Below are positions 42,733 to 51,151 of a DNA stretch of 64,000 bases, in pieces. The notes beneath the pieces are model-generated. The model worked only from the letters and a program-made list of their open reading frames with translations, was not told the origin of the DNA and did not search any database. Location: positions 1,380,628 through 1,444,627 of the forward strand of contig NZ_BMGT01000001.1 in NCBI RefSeq assembly GCF_014640335.1, given 5' to 3'. Within the stretch, counting starts at the first letter, position 1, and every line of letters starts with the position of its first letter. The DNA comes from Edaphobacter dinghuensis (GTDB lineage: Bacteria; Acidobacteriota; Terriglobia; Terriglobales; Acidobacteriaceae). Both the position numbers and the translations under genes were made by a program.

Positions 42733-43962
42733 TTAGACGAGTATAGCGTCTACTTCTTCCCGCTTCGTCTCGAAGAAGTGTTCTACGGCGTCGAGTACCG
42801 CTGCGCCATTCTTCGCGTCGAAGATCTGCTTGCGCAGCGCGGAGCCGCCGGGAACGCCGTGCGTGAACCAGCTGGCGAACTGCTTCATCTTGCCGACGCA
42901 GTCGCGGTGGCGCTGGTCGCGGGCGATCTGGCCGGAGGCGGTGATGGCTGCAGCGCGGGCGGCTTCGGCCTGTTCTTCGAGAGCGATCTCGTCGACCATC
43001 ATCTGAAAATAGGTGCGAATCATGCGGTAGCGGTCTTCGTCGGTCGGCTTGTCGTAGGTGCCGATGCCTGTGGCTTCTTTTGAAGCGGTGTACTGCGCGA
43101 TCTGGCGGAAGATCCACGGATTCGACGGGGCGGTGCGGCCGATCATCACGGCATCGCAGCCGGTGGCATCGACCATGGCGGCAGCATCTTCGGGGGTGCG
43201 AATGTCGCCGTTGCCGATTACTGGAATTTTGACGGCATCTTTGACGGCGGCGATGTACTCCCAGCGCGCCTGTCCGGTGTAGCCGTCTTCGCGGGTGCGG
43301 GCGTGGAGTGCGGCGGCGTTGAGGCCGCAGTCTTCGGCCATCTTTGCCAGCTCGACGCAGACGATGTTGGCATCGTTCCAGCCGATGCGGAACTTTACGG
43401 TGAAGGGAATTGTGACGGCAGCGCGAACGGCCTTGAAGATGGTCTCAATCAGAGGCAGGTCGCGCAGCAGGCCGGAGCCGCCGTTGCAGGCAACGACGCG
43501 CTTGGCGGGGCAGCCGAGGTTGAGGTCGACGAGATCGAAGCCGGCATCCTGAACGATGCGTGCCGAGTCGGCAAGCGTCTCGGGGTTTGAGCCGAAGAGT
43601 TGCGCCGAGATGGGGTGCTCGTCGTCGTAGTAGGTGAGGTAGCGTTTGCGCTTGGTCTCGCGCATCCGCGAGAGGCCGTCGGCCGAGGTGAACTCGGTCA
43701 TGATGAGGCCGCAGCCGGATTGCTGGTTCGTCGTCGCCTGTTCTACGTTTGCGCTGTCGGCGTTGGCGGTGAACTGGCTGGCGTTCTTGATGAAGCGGCG
43801 GAAGACTGTATCGGTCACTCCGGCCATGGGTGCGAGAACGGTCGCGGGAGCGATCTTCACATTGCCGATGGTGAGTGTGGCCGGGACGCGCGCGTGCTCG
43901 GGCATGGCGTGCTCCGCTGGGTCGTCCCAGTGCTTCTGCTCGAGTGTGTAGCGCTTCTTCAT
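42733..43962 (-). CDS. tRNA-dihydrouridine synthase
   Basis: 409 residues from the ATG at 43962 (the longer frame to 44004 runs into the rpmE terminator). FMN-binding TIM-barrel of the Dus family: APATVLAPMAGVTDTVFRRF, YYDDEHPISAQLFGSNPETLA, and the catalytic Cys in VDLNLGCPAKRVVACNGGSGLLRDL; IPVIGNGDIRTPEDAAAMVDATGCDAVMIGRTAPSNPWIF follows, as does the C-terminal recognition domain. It reduces specific uridines in the tRNA D-loop. It is longer than E. coli DusB (about 321) by an N-terminal stretch (about 1-35) and an insert near residue 50-75. A small membrane protein gene follows. Confidence 0.93.
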   Translation of the reverse strand: MKKRYTLEQKHWDDPAEHAMPEHARVPATLTIGNVKIAPATVLAPMAGVTDTVFRRFIKNASQFTANADSANVEQATTNQQSGCGLIMTEFTSADGLSRMRETKRKRYLTYYDDEHPISAQLFGSNPETLADSARIVQDAGFDLVDLNLGCPAKRVVACNGGSGLLRDLPLIETIFKAVRAAVTIPFTVKFRIGWNDANIVCVELAKMAEDCGLNAAALHARTREDGYTGQARWEYIAAVKDAVKIPVIGNGDIRTPEDAAAMVDATGCDAVMIGRTAPSNPWIFRQIAQYTASKEATGIGTYDKPTDEDRYRMIRTYFQMMVDEIALEEQAEAARAAAITASGQIARDQRHRDCVGKMKQFASWFTHGVPGGSALRKQIFDAKNGAAVLDAVEHFFETKREEVDAILV

Positions 43963-43983
43963 AAGGTCAAAATAAGGTTGGTG

Positions 43984-44016
43984 AAAACGAAAGGCCCCCG
44001 CCAAAGCGGAGGCCTT
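43984..44016 (-). terminator. Intrinsic terminator after rpmE
   Basis: On the minus strand, arms at 44016-44006 and 44001-43991 form an 11-bp stem (one G-U pair) with a 4-nt loop; TTTT follows 4 nt later. Confidence 0.75.
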
Positions 44017-44034
44017 CGGGTTGCTTGGCTCCGC

Positions 44035-44271
44035 TTACTTCGCGGCGGCTTCTGCCTTGCCGGCGTCGGACTTGGCGAACTTGCGGCGGAAGCGCTCGAC
44101 GCGGCCTGCGGTGTCGACCAGCTTCTGCTTACCGGTGAAGAACGGGTGGCAGGCAGAGCAGATTTCAAGGACGATATCGCCCTTGTGCGTGGAGCGGGTC
44201 TCGAAGTGGTTACCGCAGGCGCACTTGACGGTGATGGTCTCGTAATTCGGGTGAATTCCTTCTTTGGGCAT
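44035..44271 (-). CDS. rpmE: 50S ribosomal protein L31
   Basis: 78 residues. [65 protein letters not shown] is a textbook L31 with the zinc-binding cysteines (CACG and CSAC), so it is the C+ zinc-containing paralogue. An AAGGA lies about 11 nt upstream of the start. A structural protein of the large ribosomal subunit, sitting at the bridge to the small subunit. Confidence 0.97.
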   Translation of the reverse strand: MPKEGIHPNYETITVKCACGNHFETRSTHKGDIVLEICSACHPFFTGKQKLVDTAGRVERFRRKFAKSDAGKAEAAAK

Positions 44272-44500
44272 GATTCTAATTATCCTTTGGCTGATGTAGT
44301 GCTGATTGGCGCTTTCCGGGTCGCGGTTCGCTTGCGAACGGTATGGTCACGTCACATCGAATGCCTGTCGCGATTGCCGGGCAGACCCCTGTTTGGGAGA
44401 CTGCAGGCGCTTTCTTCAGTTTATCCTACTTATCCGATATTCACATCTAGATTCGCACAGCGGCATTTCGATTCAGGTGCTGCCATACTAGGGTACGGCC

Positions 44501-45256
44501 ATGATTGAGATTTGTCCGATATGCGAGGGGTCCGGCCTGCAGGTGATCCGGCAGGATGGCAAGCAGTTTGTGCGTGACTGCACCTGCCGCGTGCAGCGGC
44601 GGGCGGCGCGGATGCTGGAGCGGGCGCATATTCCGAAGCGCTACGAGCACTGCTCGCTTGAGAGCTATGAGACGAACTTTCCCTCGTCGCACCGGACACT
44701 GGGAGCGGCGCATCTGCGTGCGCGAAAGTTTGTGGAGGGGTATCCCGTTGAAACTGCGGGGACGGGGCTTTTGCTCACTGGTTCCATTGGGGTGGGTAAG
44801 ACGCATCTTGCTGTCGGCATCTTGCAGGCGTTGGTGACGGAGCGCGGGGCGACGGGGCTATTTTTTGATTATCGCGATTTGCTGAAGCAGGTGCAGAACA
44901 GCTATAACCGGCAGGTTTCGGCGACGGAGCTGGAGATTCTTGCGCCGGTGTTTGAGGCTGAGGTCCTGGTACTGGATGAACTGGGCGCATCGAAGCCGAC
45001 GGACTGGGTGTGGGACACGGTCGCGCACATTTTGAACACTCGGTACAACGACCGCCGCACCACCATTATCACCACGAACTATGCGAACATGGGTCCGCTT
45101 GGCGCGGAGCCGGGTACACGGGTGTCGATGCGCGAAGAGACACTGGGCGACCGCATCGGAGAGCGCATGCGTTCGCGGTTGCAGGAGATGTGTGTCGTGG
45201 TTGAGATGCAGGGCGAAGATTTTCGCCAGAAGGTCAAGCGGGCCAGCTTCGCATAA
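44501..45256 (+). CDS. DnaC/DnaI-like AAA+ ATPase with N-terminal zinc-finger-like motif
   Basis: 251 residues. N-terminal cysteines (CPICEGSG at 5-12, CTCR at about 27-30) form a putative zinc knuckle. The ATPase domain has Walker A in GSIGVGKTHLAV, Walker B in VLVLDELGASKPTDW, sensor 1 TTIITTNY, and a box VII-like region ending GERMRSRLQEMCVVVEM. This is the IstB-like/DnaC fold: it binds the replicative helicase and helps load it. No transposase lies beside it, which argues against an IstB of an insertion sequence. The genome also carries a DUF721 (DciA-like) gene at 20919. Confidence 0.85.
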   Translation: MIEICPICEGSGLQVIRQDGKQFVRDCTCRVQRRAARMLERAHIPKRYEHCSLESYETNFPSSHRTLGAAHLRARKFVEGYPVETAGTGLLLTGSIGVGKTHLAVGILQALVTERGATGLFFDYRDLLKQVQNSYNRQVSATELEILAPVFEAEVLVLDELGASKPTDWVWDTVAHILNTRYNDRRTTIITTNYANMGPLGAEPGTRVSMREETLGDRIGERMRSRLQEMCVVVEMQGEDFRQKVKRASFA

Positions 45257-45346
45257 CTGATCCTGTTCCGCTGTGTAAAGCGTCTCGATTCCTTGCGGTG
45301 AAACGCCTACTATGCTCCTACGCATCAGAAGGCTACAGAGGGCGCG

Positions 45347-48300
45347 ATGAAAAAGCTGCTTAACACTCCTGCCGACGTTGCACCGAATACGCATCTCAGC
45401 ATCGACGGGCTTCAGGTTCCTGTTCACTCCGGCGAACCTCTGATTGATGTCCTCAATCTCTATGCCGAGACTCGGAGCCGCAAACCGATTCCGCAGGTCT
45501 GCTATTTGCCGCAGATGGGTCCGATTCAGACCTGCGATACCTGCATGGTCAAGGTCAACGGAGAGCTGGCTCGCGCCTGCGGCACACGTGCTGTTGCCGG
45601 CATGGTTGTCGAGACTACGGGCGAGGCTGTCGACATCGCCCAGCGCGAAGCCTTCGACCGAATTCTGCAAAATCACATGCTCTATTGCACGGTCTGCGAT
45701 AACAACAATCAGAACTGCACGGTGCACAACACCACGGCTTTGCTCGATGTGAAGCACCAGTCGCGCCCATATACGCCGAAGCCTTATCCACAGGACCACT
45801 CCAATCCGTTTTATCGGTACGATCCTGACCAGTGCATTCTTTGCGGTCGCTGCGTCGAGTCGTGCCAGAGCGTGCAGGTCAACGAGACGCTTTCGATTGA
45901 CTGGGAGAGTGACCATCCTCGCGTTTTGTGGGATGGCGGCGAAAAGATTGATGGATCAAGCTGTGTCTCCTGCGGACATTGCGTCACTGTCTGCCCCTGC
46001 AACGCGCTGATGGAAAAGTCGATGCTCGGCCATGCGGGTTATCTCACCAACCTGCCGGGCAAGGTTCTGGATGACATGATCGACGTCGTCAAGGCGATCG
46101 AACCACCTATCGGTTACGGTCCTATTCTTGCGCTCTCTGAGATTGAGTCGGAGATGCGCCATGCTCGCGTGAAGCGCACCAAGACCGTTTGTACGTACTG
46201 TGCTGTCGGGTGTTCTTTTGAGGTCTGGACGCGCGACCGTCACATCCTTAAGATCGAGCCGAGTCATGGACCGGCGAATGGAATCTCTACCTGCATCAAG
46301 GGTAAGTTTGCCTGGGGCCACATCAATGCAGAAGACCGCCTGACCAAGCCGCTGCTGCGCGATGGCGATACCTTTCGCGAGATCGCGTGGGACGAGGCGC
46401 TCGACATCATCGAGAAGAAGTTTAAGCAGGTGAAGCAAGACCATGGCCCGGACGCGCTCGCTTTTATTGCTTCTTCGAAGTGCACCAACGAAGAGAGCTA
46501 TCTGATGCAGAAGCTCGCGCGTGCTGTTGTCGGAACGAACAACGTCGACAATTGCGCCCGGTACTGTCAGAACCCGGCAACGATGGGGTTGCAGCGGACG
46601 GTTGGCTATGGTGGCGACTCTGGTTCTATTGCCGATATTGAAAAGGCCGGCCTTGTTCTCATCGTGGGAGCTAACCCGGCGGAGAACCATCCTGTCCTTG
46701 CCACTCGCATCAAGCGTAGCCACAAATACCGCGGTCAGAGGCTGATCGTCGCCGATCTGCGCAAGCACGAGATGGCCGAGCGCGCCGATATCTTCTTTCG
46801 CCCCAAGCCTGCTACCGATGCGGTCTGGATGAACGGCGTCGCCCGGTACATTCTTGACCACAAGCTGCACAAGCCTGAGTTTATCGACCAGTGGGTCAAT
46901 CACTTCGATGCGTACGCCAAATCGCTTGAACCTTACACGCTTGAATATGTCGAGCGCATCACGGGCATCTCGCAGGATACGCTGATCACCGTTGCCAATG
47001 AGATCGCCGCTGCTGACGGCGTTTGCATTCTCTTTGCTATGGGCGTGACGCAGCACTGTGGTGGTTCCGACACCGCTACCAGCCTCTCGAATCTTCTGCT
47101 GCTGACGGGTAACTACATGCGTCCGGGCGCGGGTGCCTATCCTCTGCGCGGGCACAACAATGTTCAGGGAGCCAGCGATCTCGGCTCGATGCCGAATGTG
47201 TTTTCCGGTTATCAGAAGGTAGACGATGAGGCTGTCAGGGCCAAGTTTGCTGCGGACTGGGGAGTGACATTGCCTACGACGACCGGCAAGGACAATCACC
47301 AGATGATCGACGCCATCCTCGTTGGCAGTCTGAAGGTGCTTTACATCAAAGGCGAAGACACAATCACCTCGGACTCGAATGCCAACTACGTCGCCAGCGC
47401 GCTGAGCAAGCTGGAGTTCTTCGTCGTGCAGGACATTAATTTCTCTGAGACCTGCCGTTATGCGGACCTGGTTCTTCCTGCAGCTGCTTCGCTCGAAAAA
47501 GACGGCACCTTCACCAGTACCGAACGCCGTATTCAGCGCATCTACAAGGTGTTTGATCCGCTGGGAGATTCGAAGGCCGACTGGGAGATCATTCAGTTGA
47601 TCGCCAACCGTTTGGGCGCCAAGTGGAGTTACAAGCATCCCTCCGAGATCATGGATGAGGTTGCGCGGCTTACGCCTCTGCTTGCGGGTGTGAACTATGA
47701 GCGGCTTGAAGGCTTCAAAAGCCTGCAGTGGCCGGTTGCCGCGGATGGCAAAGATTCACCGCTGCTCTTTACAGAAAAGTTTCCATTTCCTGACGGGAAG
47801 GCCCGCTTCTTTCCTGTCGAATATCTCGAGTCTTGCGAAGAGTCGAGCGATGTCTACGATCTTCACCTCAACAACGGCCGCCTGCTCGAGCACTTCGAGC
47901 AGGGCAGTATGACCTATCGCACCCCCGGCATCAAAGAGATCACGCCCAACAGCTTCATCGAGGTCTCCCCCGAGCTTGCTGCCGAACGCGGCATAACCAG
48001 CGGTCGCTATGTGCAGATTGCCTCGCAACACGGAAAGGTGCGCGTGCAGGTCCTTGTCTCCAGTCGCGTTCAGGGCAAGCAGCTCTACATGACCCTCAAC
48101 TCGGTAACAGAGCCGGTCAACAAAACTACCAGCAGCTTTACCGATCGTCAGACACACACGCCCGCCTTCAAGGAGACCGCTGTCAGCATGACCGTTCTGC
48201 CTGAGCAAGGCGAGAATCCGCTACCGCGCCGCAACTTCCGCTACGGCACGCGAACGCCGCAGAGCGGGGTCGAGGTCGAACGCAAGTGGGCGCGGCCTGA

Positions 48301-48364
48301 CTATCGCCTGCCCGGAACCTCGTCTGCCGATAAACTCGTCCAGATAAAATCCACTACGGTATAA
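45347..48364 (+). CDS. Formate dehydrogenase-like molybdopterin oxidoreductase, alpha subunit (YjgC/FdhA type)
   Basis: 1005 residues. N-terminal [2Fe-2S] ferredoxin-like domain (about 15-95: CYLPQMGPIQTCDTCMVKVNG), a His-Cys [4Fe-4S] site (HMLYCTVCDNNNQNC), two ferredoxin clusters (CILCGRCVESC, CVSCGHCVTVCPC), then the catalytic part with CTYCAVGCSFEVW, the molybdopterin-binding segments and a C-terminal MoCo-binding domain. At the position of selenocysteine in FDH-H it has Cys407 (NCARYCQNPATMG), followed by the conserved His-free QNP. This matches B. subtilis YjgC/YrhE. A DUF1641 gene follows directly, as in yjgCD. NAD-linked or quinone-linked electron output cannot be read here. Confidence 0.92.
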   Translation: MKKLLNTPADVAPNTHLSIDGLQVPVHSGEPLIDVLNLYAETRSRKPIPQVCYLPQMGPIQTCDTCMVKVNGELARACGTRAVAGMVVETTGEAVDIAQREAFDRILQNHMLYCTVCDNNNQNCTVHNTTALLDVKHQSRPYTPKPYPQDHSNPFYRYDPDQCILCGRCVESCQSVQVNETLSIDWESDHPRVLWDGGEKIDGSSCVSCGHCVTVCPCNALMEKSMLGHAGYLTNLPGKVLDDMIDVVKAIEPPIGYGPILALSEIESEMRHARVKRTKTVCTYCAVGCSFEVWTRDRHILKIEPSHGPANGISTCIKGKFAWGHINAEDRLTKPLLRDGDTFREIAWDEALDIIEKKFKQVKQDHGPDALAFIASSKCTNEESYLMQKLARAVVGTNNVDNCARYCQNPATMGLQRTVGYGGDSGSIADIEKAGLVLIVGANPAENHPVLATRIKRSHKYRGQRLIVADLRKHEMAERADIFFRPKPATDAVWMNGVARYILDHKLHKPEFIDQWVNHFDAYAKSLEPYTLEYVERITGISQDTLITVANEIAAADGVCILFAMGVTQHCGGSDTATSLSNLLLLTGNYMRPGAGAYPLRGHNNVQGASDLGSMPNVFSGYQKVDDEAVRAKFAADWGVTLPTTTGKDNHQMIDAILVGSLKVLYIKGEDTITSDSNANYVASALSKLEFFVVQDINFSETCRYADLVLPAAASLEKDGTFTSTERRIQRIYKVFDPLGDSKADWEIIQLIANRLGAKWSYKHPSEIMDEVARLTPLLAGVNYERLEGFKSLQWPVAADGKDSPLLFTEKFPFPDGKARFFPVEYLESCEESSDVYDLHLNNGRLLEHFEQGSMTYRTPGIKEITPNSFIEVSPELAAERGITSGRYVQIASQHGKVRVQVLVSSRVQGKQLYMTLNSVTEPVNKTTSSFTDRQTHTPAFKETAVSMTVLPEQGENPLPRRNFRYGTRTPQSGVEVERKWARPDYRLPGTSSADKLVQIKSTTV

Positions 48365-48389
48365 CGGCTCAAACGCAGGAGCTTTCATC

Positions 48390-48851
48390 ATGGCCAATCC
48401 GATCACCTTCAAGCCGCTTCCCGTCGATCCACATCTCGAGCTGGAGCGTCGGCTGCATGCCGCTCCGCGCGAGCATGCAGAGGCACTGCTTGTGGTCTAC
48501 GACATCTTGCAGGCGGCTCACGACAATGGCTTGCTCGATACTGCGCATGGTCTCGTGAGTGCCCGAGACGCCATCTTTGGCAAGCTCGCTGAGTATGCGA
48601 AGACGCCGGAGGGAGAGGCCGGCATCCGCAATGTACTGGCGTCTGCCAAGATCGTCGCTGCGCTTGATTCTGAGACTCTGGATCGGCTGTCGAGGTCGAT
48701 TGCTGAGGCATCGCAGCAGCACGGGCAGGAGCAGAAGCCGCCCAGCCTCTGGCAGCTCTTCAAACGCGCCAGCAGCGAGGATGGTCGTCGCGGCCTGTCT
48801 TTTCTTACGCTTCTGCTATCGGGCCTTGGCAAGTCACTCAAGAGGCCATAG
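48390..48851 (+). CDS. DUF1641 family protein, partner of the formate dehydrogenase-like enzyme
   Basis: 153 residues with CAGGAG upstream of the ATG. The order LVVYDILQAAHDNGLLDTAHGLVSARDAIFGKLAEYAKTPEGEAGIRNVLASAKIVAALDSETLDRLSRSIAEA is typical of DUF1641 (B. subtilis YjgD/YrhD), which occurs next to formate dehydrogenase alpha subunits of this type. No catalytic motif; mostly alpha-helical. Twenty-five nt downstream of the large subunit gene, so they form one operon. A role in assembly or as a small subunit is an inference. Confidence 0.82.
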   Translation: MANPITFKPLPVDPHLELERRLHAAPREHAEALLVVYDILQAAHDNGLLDTAHGLVSARDAIFGKLAEYAKTPEGEAGIRNVLASAKIVAALDSETLDRLSRSIAEASQQHGQEQKPPSLWQLFKRASSEDGRRGLSFLTLLLSGLGKSLKRP

Positions 48852-48894
48852 CAGATCAGTGGACTTTTTGCTTGGCGTCGTATCATAAAGATGT

Positions 48895-49119
48895 ATGGCG
48901 TTTCCGATCAAAGTTTGTGTCGTCTGCAACGAAGAGTTTGCGCTGAAGCCCGATAAGCCGGGTTTTGCTAATCGCTGCCCAGAGTGCAGTGTCCCCGAAG
49001 AGTCAACTGATTCCACCGCAAAGCACCGCATGGACGCGGACGAGCGCAAGTCTGCCGCTGAGGCCAACGAGGCGCGCAGGCAGGCGATGCGCAATCTGCT
49101 CTATCGGAAAGATAGCTAG
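48895..49119 (+). CDS. Small protein with a CxxC-CxxC zinc-ribbon-like motif
   Basis: 74 residues. VCVVCNEEFALKPDKPGFANRCPECSVPEE has two CxxC pairs about 17 residues apart, a zinc-ribbon-like arrangement; the C-terminal half is charged and helical (MDADERKSAAEANEARRQAMRNLLYRK). I do not recognise a named family. It lies 43 nt after the DUF1641 gene in the same direction and may be co-transcribed. Confidence 0.65.
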   Translation: MAFPIKVCVVCNEEFALKPDKPGFANRCPECSVPEESTDSTAKHRMDADERKSAAEANEARRQAMRNLLYRKDS

Positions 49120-49149
49120 CAATCACGCCTGGGATGTTGCATCTCGATA

Positions 49150-49185
49150 CTTGACATCGTCAACTATATGGTTGACGATGTCAAG
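49150..49185. promoter_or_regulatory. Perfect 15-bp palindromic operator before the MarR-GNAT gene
   Basis: CTTGACATCGTCAAC at 49150-49164 and GTTGACGATGTCAAG at 49171-49185 are exact inverted repeats around a 6-nt TATATG spacer. The left arm contains TTGACA. It ends 17 nt before the start codon, so a bound dimer would block transcription or initiation. Confidence 0.8.
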
Positions 49186-49202
49186 CAGAGGTGTTGCCTG
49201 CC

Positions 49203-50159
49203 ATGGAACCACATCCTGTTTCTACTTCTCAGCAGATAGCTGCCATTCGCCGCTTCAATCGCTTTTACACGAGCACCATTGGCACTTTGGAGGAGGGGCT
49301 CCTTAAGAGCGCACTCTCGCTTGCCGAGGCCCGGGTCCTTTACGAGATTGCATCTCGCAATCAACCAACCGCCTCAGAGATTGCAAACGAACTCAATCTC
49401 GATATGGGGTATCTGAGCCGTATCCTTCGTACCTTTACGGCCCGCAAGCTGATCAGCCGAAAGACCTCCTCTAGCGATGGTCGCCAGACTCTTCTGTCCC
49501 TCACTCCGGCTGGCCGAAAGGAGTTTGCTGCCCTTGATGGCCGCTCCAGCCAACAGGTCCAGCAGATGATTGAGCATCTCAACGCTAATCAGCAGCGCCA
49601 ACTCATCGGCTCCATGTCGTCTATTGAATCATTGCTCAATCCAACGGCCACTGCCGCGTCATCTCAACCCTATATTCTGCGCTCGCATCGTGCCGGAGAT
49701 ATGGGTTGGATCGTTGAGCGCCACGGTGCTCTCTATGCGCAGGAGTATGGATGGAACGAGCACTTTGAAGCGCTGGTTGCGCGCATCGTCGCCGACTTCA
49801 TCACCGGCTACAAGCCAAAGCGTGAACGCTGCTGGATCGCCGAACGTGATGGCGAACGCCTCGGCTGCATCTTTTTGGTTAAGCATCCCGAACAGGCAGA
49901 CGTTGCGAAACTCCGTCTACTGTTAGTAGAGCCAAGCGCGCGAGGTCTTGGCCTTGGTAAAGCGCTGGTCAACGAGTGCGTGAGCTTCGCCCGTACTGCG
50001 GGGTATAAGAAAATAACGCTGTGGACGCAAAGCATCCTTACTAGTGCTCACCACATCTACCAGCAAGCCGGATTCAAATTGGTACATGAAGCCCCACATC
50101 ATAGCTTCGGTGTTGATCTGATAGAGCAGACATGGGACCTGAAGCTGAATGGGAGGTAA
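49203..50159 (+). CDS. MarR regulator fused to a GNAT acetyltransferase
   Basis: 318 residues from the ATG at 49203; a TTG at 49191 is in frame but lies too close to the GAGG. MarR-type wHTH at about 10-130 (LKSALSLAEARVLYEIASRNQPTASEIANELNLDMGYLSRILRTFTARKLISRKTSSSDGRQTLLSLTPAGRKEF) and a GNAT domain at about 158-315 (LRLLLVEPSARGLGLGKALVNECVSFARTAGYKKITLWTQSILTSAHHIYQQAGFKLVHE), including the acetyl-CoA loop RGLGLGKA. Such fusions probably sense and acetylate a small amine or peptide. The palindrome at 49150-49185 should be its own operator. Confidence 0.92.
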   Translation: MEPHPVSTSQQIAAIRRFNRFYTSTIGTLEEGLLKSALSLAEARVLYEIASRNQPTASEIANELNLDMGYLSRILRTFTARKLISRKTSSSDGRQTLLSLTPAGRKEFAALDGRSSQQVQQMIEHLNANQQRQLIGSMSSIESLLNPTATAASSQPYILRSHRAGDMGWIVERHGALYAQEYGWNEHFEALVARIVADFITGYKPKRERCWIAERDGERLGCIFLVKHPEQADVAKLRLLLVEPSARGLGLGKALVNECVSFARTAGYKKITLWTQSILTSAHHIYQQAGFKLVHEAPHHSFGVDLIEQTWDLKLNGR

Positions 50160-50214
50160 TTGCGATCGCACGGCATTGGCGAGGTTGGACCGAGGTGCAA
50201 GCAGGCCGGATGAT

Positions 50215-50664
50215 TCACTGATGTGCTGCGAGAAGAAAGCAAATCATCGCTACAACGAGGGCTGCCACTCGCAGGTGGTGAAGGTTAGTCCATCTTCTGT
50301 GCTCGCGCTGCGCTTCTTCGGGAAAGGATTTGGCATCGAGCTGCATCATTCGGTTATTGATGGGCACGAGAACGAGCACGCTAAGGAGGATCACGGCAAG
50401 CCAGATGGCGCTGGCTGCGATTAACAAAGTGCTGCCGGATTCGTGGCGCTTGGCGATGGTTTCAGTGATGAGAAGCACCAGGCTGAACCCATACCAGAAG
50501 GGCATTGCATGGCCGAGCCGGGTTGCAAACAGGCTGATTGCTTTGGCGTGTGCGCGGTCATCAAGTTTTTGCAGCACCGGGTTGATGAAGACGGATACGG
50601 CAAGCTCGGTGCCAATCAGCAATCCAATGCAAATCGTTGTCGCGATATATAAAAAGCCAGCCAT
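50215..50664 (-). CDS. DUF1772 family membrane protein
   Basis: 149 residues from the ATG at 50664, chosen for the AGGAGGGG just upstream. Four membrane helices; the pattern ELAVSVFINPVL ... PFWYGFSLVLLI ... VPINNRMMQLDA ... RRWTNLHHLRVAALVVAMICFLL is that of DUF1772, whose fungal and bacterial relatives include anthrone-oxygenase-like enzymes. It is divergent from an HxlR-type regulator gene, with a shared palindromic operator in the 113-nt gap, so HxlR probably represses it. Confidence 0.8.
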   Translation of the reverse strand: MAGFLYIATTICIGLLIGTELAVSVFINPVLQKLDDRAHAKAISLFATRLGHAMPFWYGFSLVLLITETIAKRHESGSTLLIAASAIWLAVILLSVLVLVPINNRMMQLDAKSFPEEAQREHRRWTNLHHLRVAALVVAMICFLLAAHQ

Positions 50665-50724
50665 TCTTCCCCTCCTGAACTTGAACTTCAGACGCGTGTG
50701 CGGCGTACACTGACTCAAAGATCT

Positions 50725-50746
50725 GTACTGACAAATTTGTCAGCAC
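50725..50746. promoter_or_regulatory. Palindromic HxlR operator
   Basis: CTGACAAATTTGTCAG at 50728-50743 is a perfect 16-bp palindrome, and outer TGT/ACA arms extend it to 50725-50746 with one mismatch pair. It lies in the middle of the divergent HxlR/DUF1772 promoter region. Confidence 0.8.
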
Positions 50747-50777
50747 AGAGAAGATGTAGCGCAGCGAGGTGCCAAGG

Positions 50778-51113
50778 ATGGCGGTTTCGAAGAAGGAAAT
50801 TTCGGCGTGCCCTATTGACGCCATGCTGTCGGTCATCGACGGGCGTTGGAAGGGAACGATTCTGTGGCGGCTGTCAGAGGGACCGATGCGGACCAGTGAG
50901 CTGCATCGCACTATCCCCGGGATTACGCAACGCATGTTGATTCGGCACTTGCATGAGTTGGTGCAGGACGGGATTTTAGAGAGGCATCAGGAGAGAAGCA
51001 CGCCTCCTTGCGTTCGTTACTCAATCTCGAAGTATGGTCTGACGCTATTGCCTGTCTTAGAAGAGATCTGCACGTGGGGACGAAAGCATCTCGCGCTTCA
51101 GGCTGCCGGGTGA
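50778..51113 (+). CDS. HxlR family transcriptional regulator
   Basis: 111 residues from the ATG at 50778, with GAGG 8 nt upstream. CPIDAMLSVIDGRWKGTILWRLSEGPMRTSELHRTIPGITQRMLIRHLHELVQDGILERHQERSTPPCVRYSISKYGLTLLPVLEEICTWG is a complete HxlR winged helix, including the N-terminal Cys (CPI) that is redox-sensitive in YodB/HypR-type members. A second Cys occurs in the wing (PPCVRYS). It probably responds to reactive electrophiles or oxidants and represses the divergent DUF1772 gene. Confidence 0.92.
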   Translation: MAVSKKEISACPIDAMLSVIDGRWKGTILWRLSEGPMRTSELHRTIPGITQRMLIRHLHELVQDGILERHQERSTPPCVRYSISKYGLTLLPVLEEICTWGRKHLALQAAG

Positions 51114-51151
51114 TGCGCAATATTTGTTGCCGAATGTGGTGAAATAACTCT

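Noticed and set aside
44501..45256. IstB of an IS21-type insertion sequence
   Set aside because: No IstA transposase or terminal repeats flank the gene; the N-terminal Cys motif suits a DnaC/DnaI-like helicase loader.
46559..46570. In-frame selenocysteine codon in the formate dehydrogenase
   Set aside because: The active-site codon is TGT (Cys407), not TGA, and no SECIS-like hairpin was seen.
45956..47638. Open frame of 560 codons antisense to the formate dehydrogenase gene
   Set aside because: It follows the codon bias of the opposite gene; the protein has low-complexity composition and no domain.
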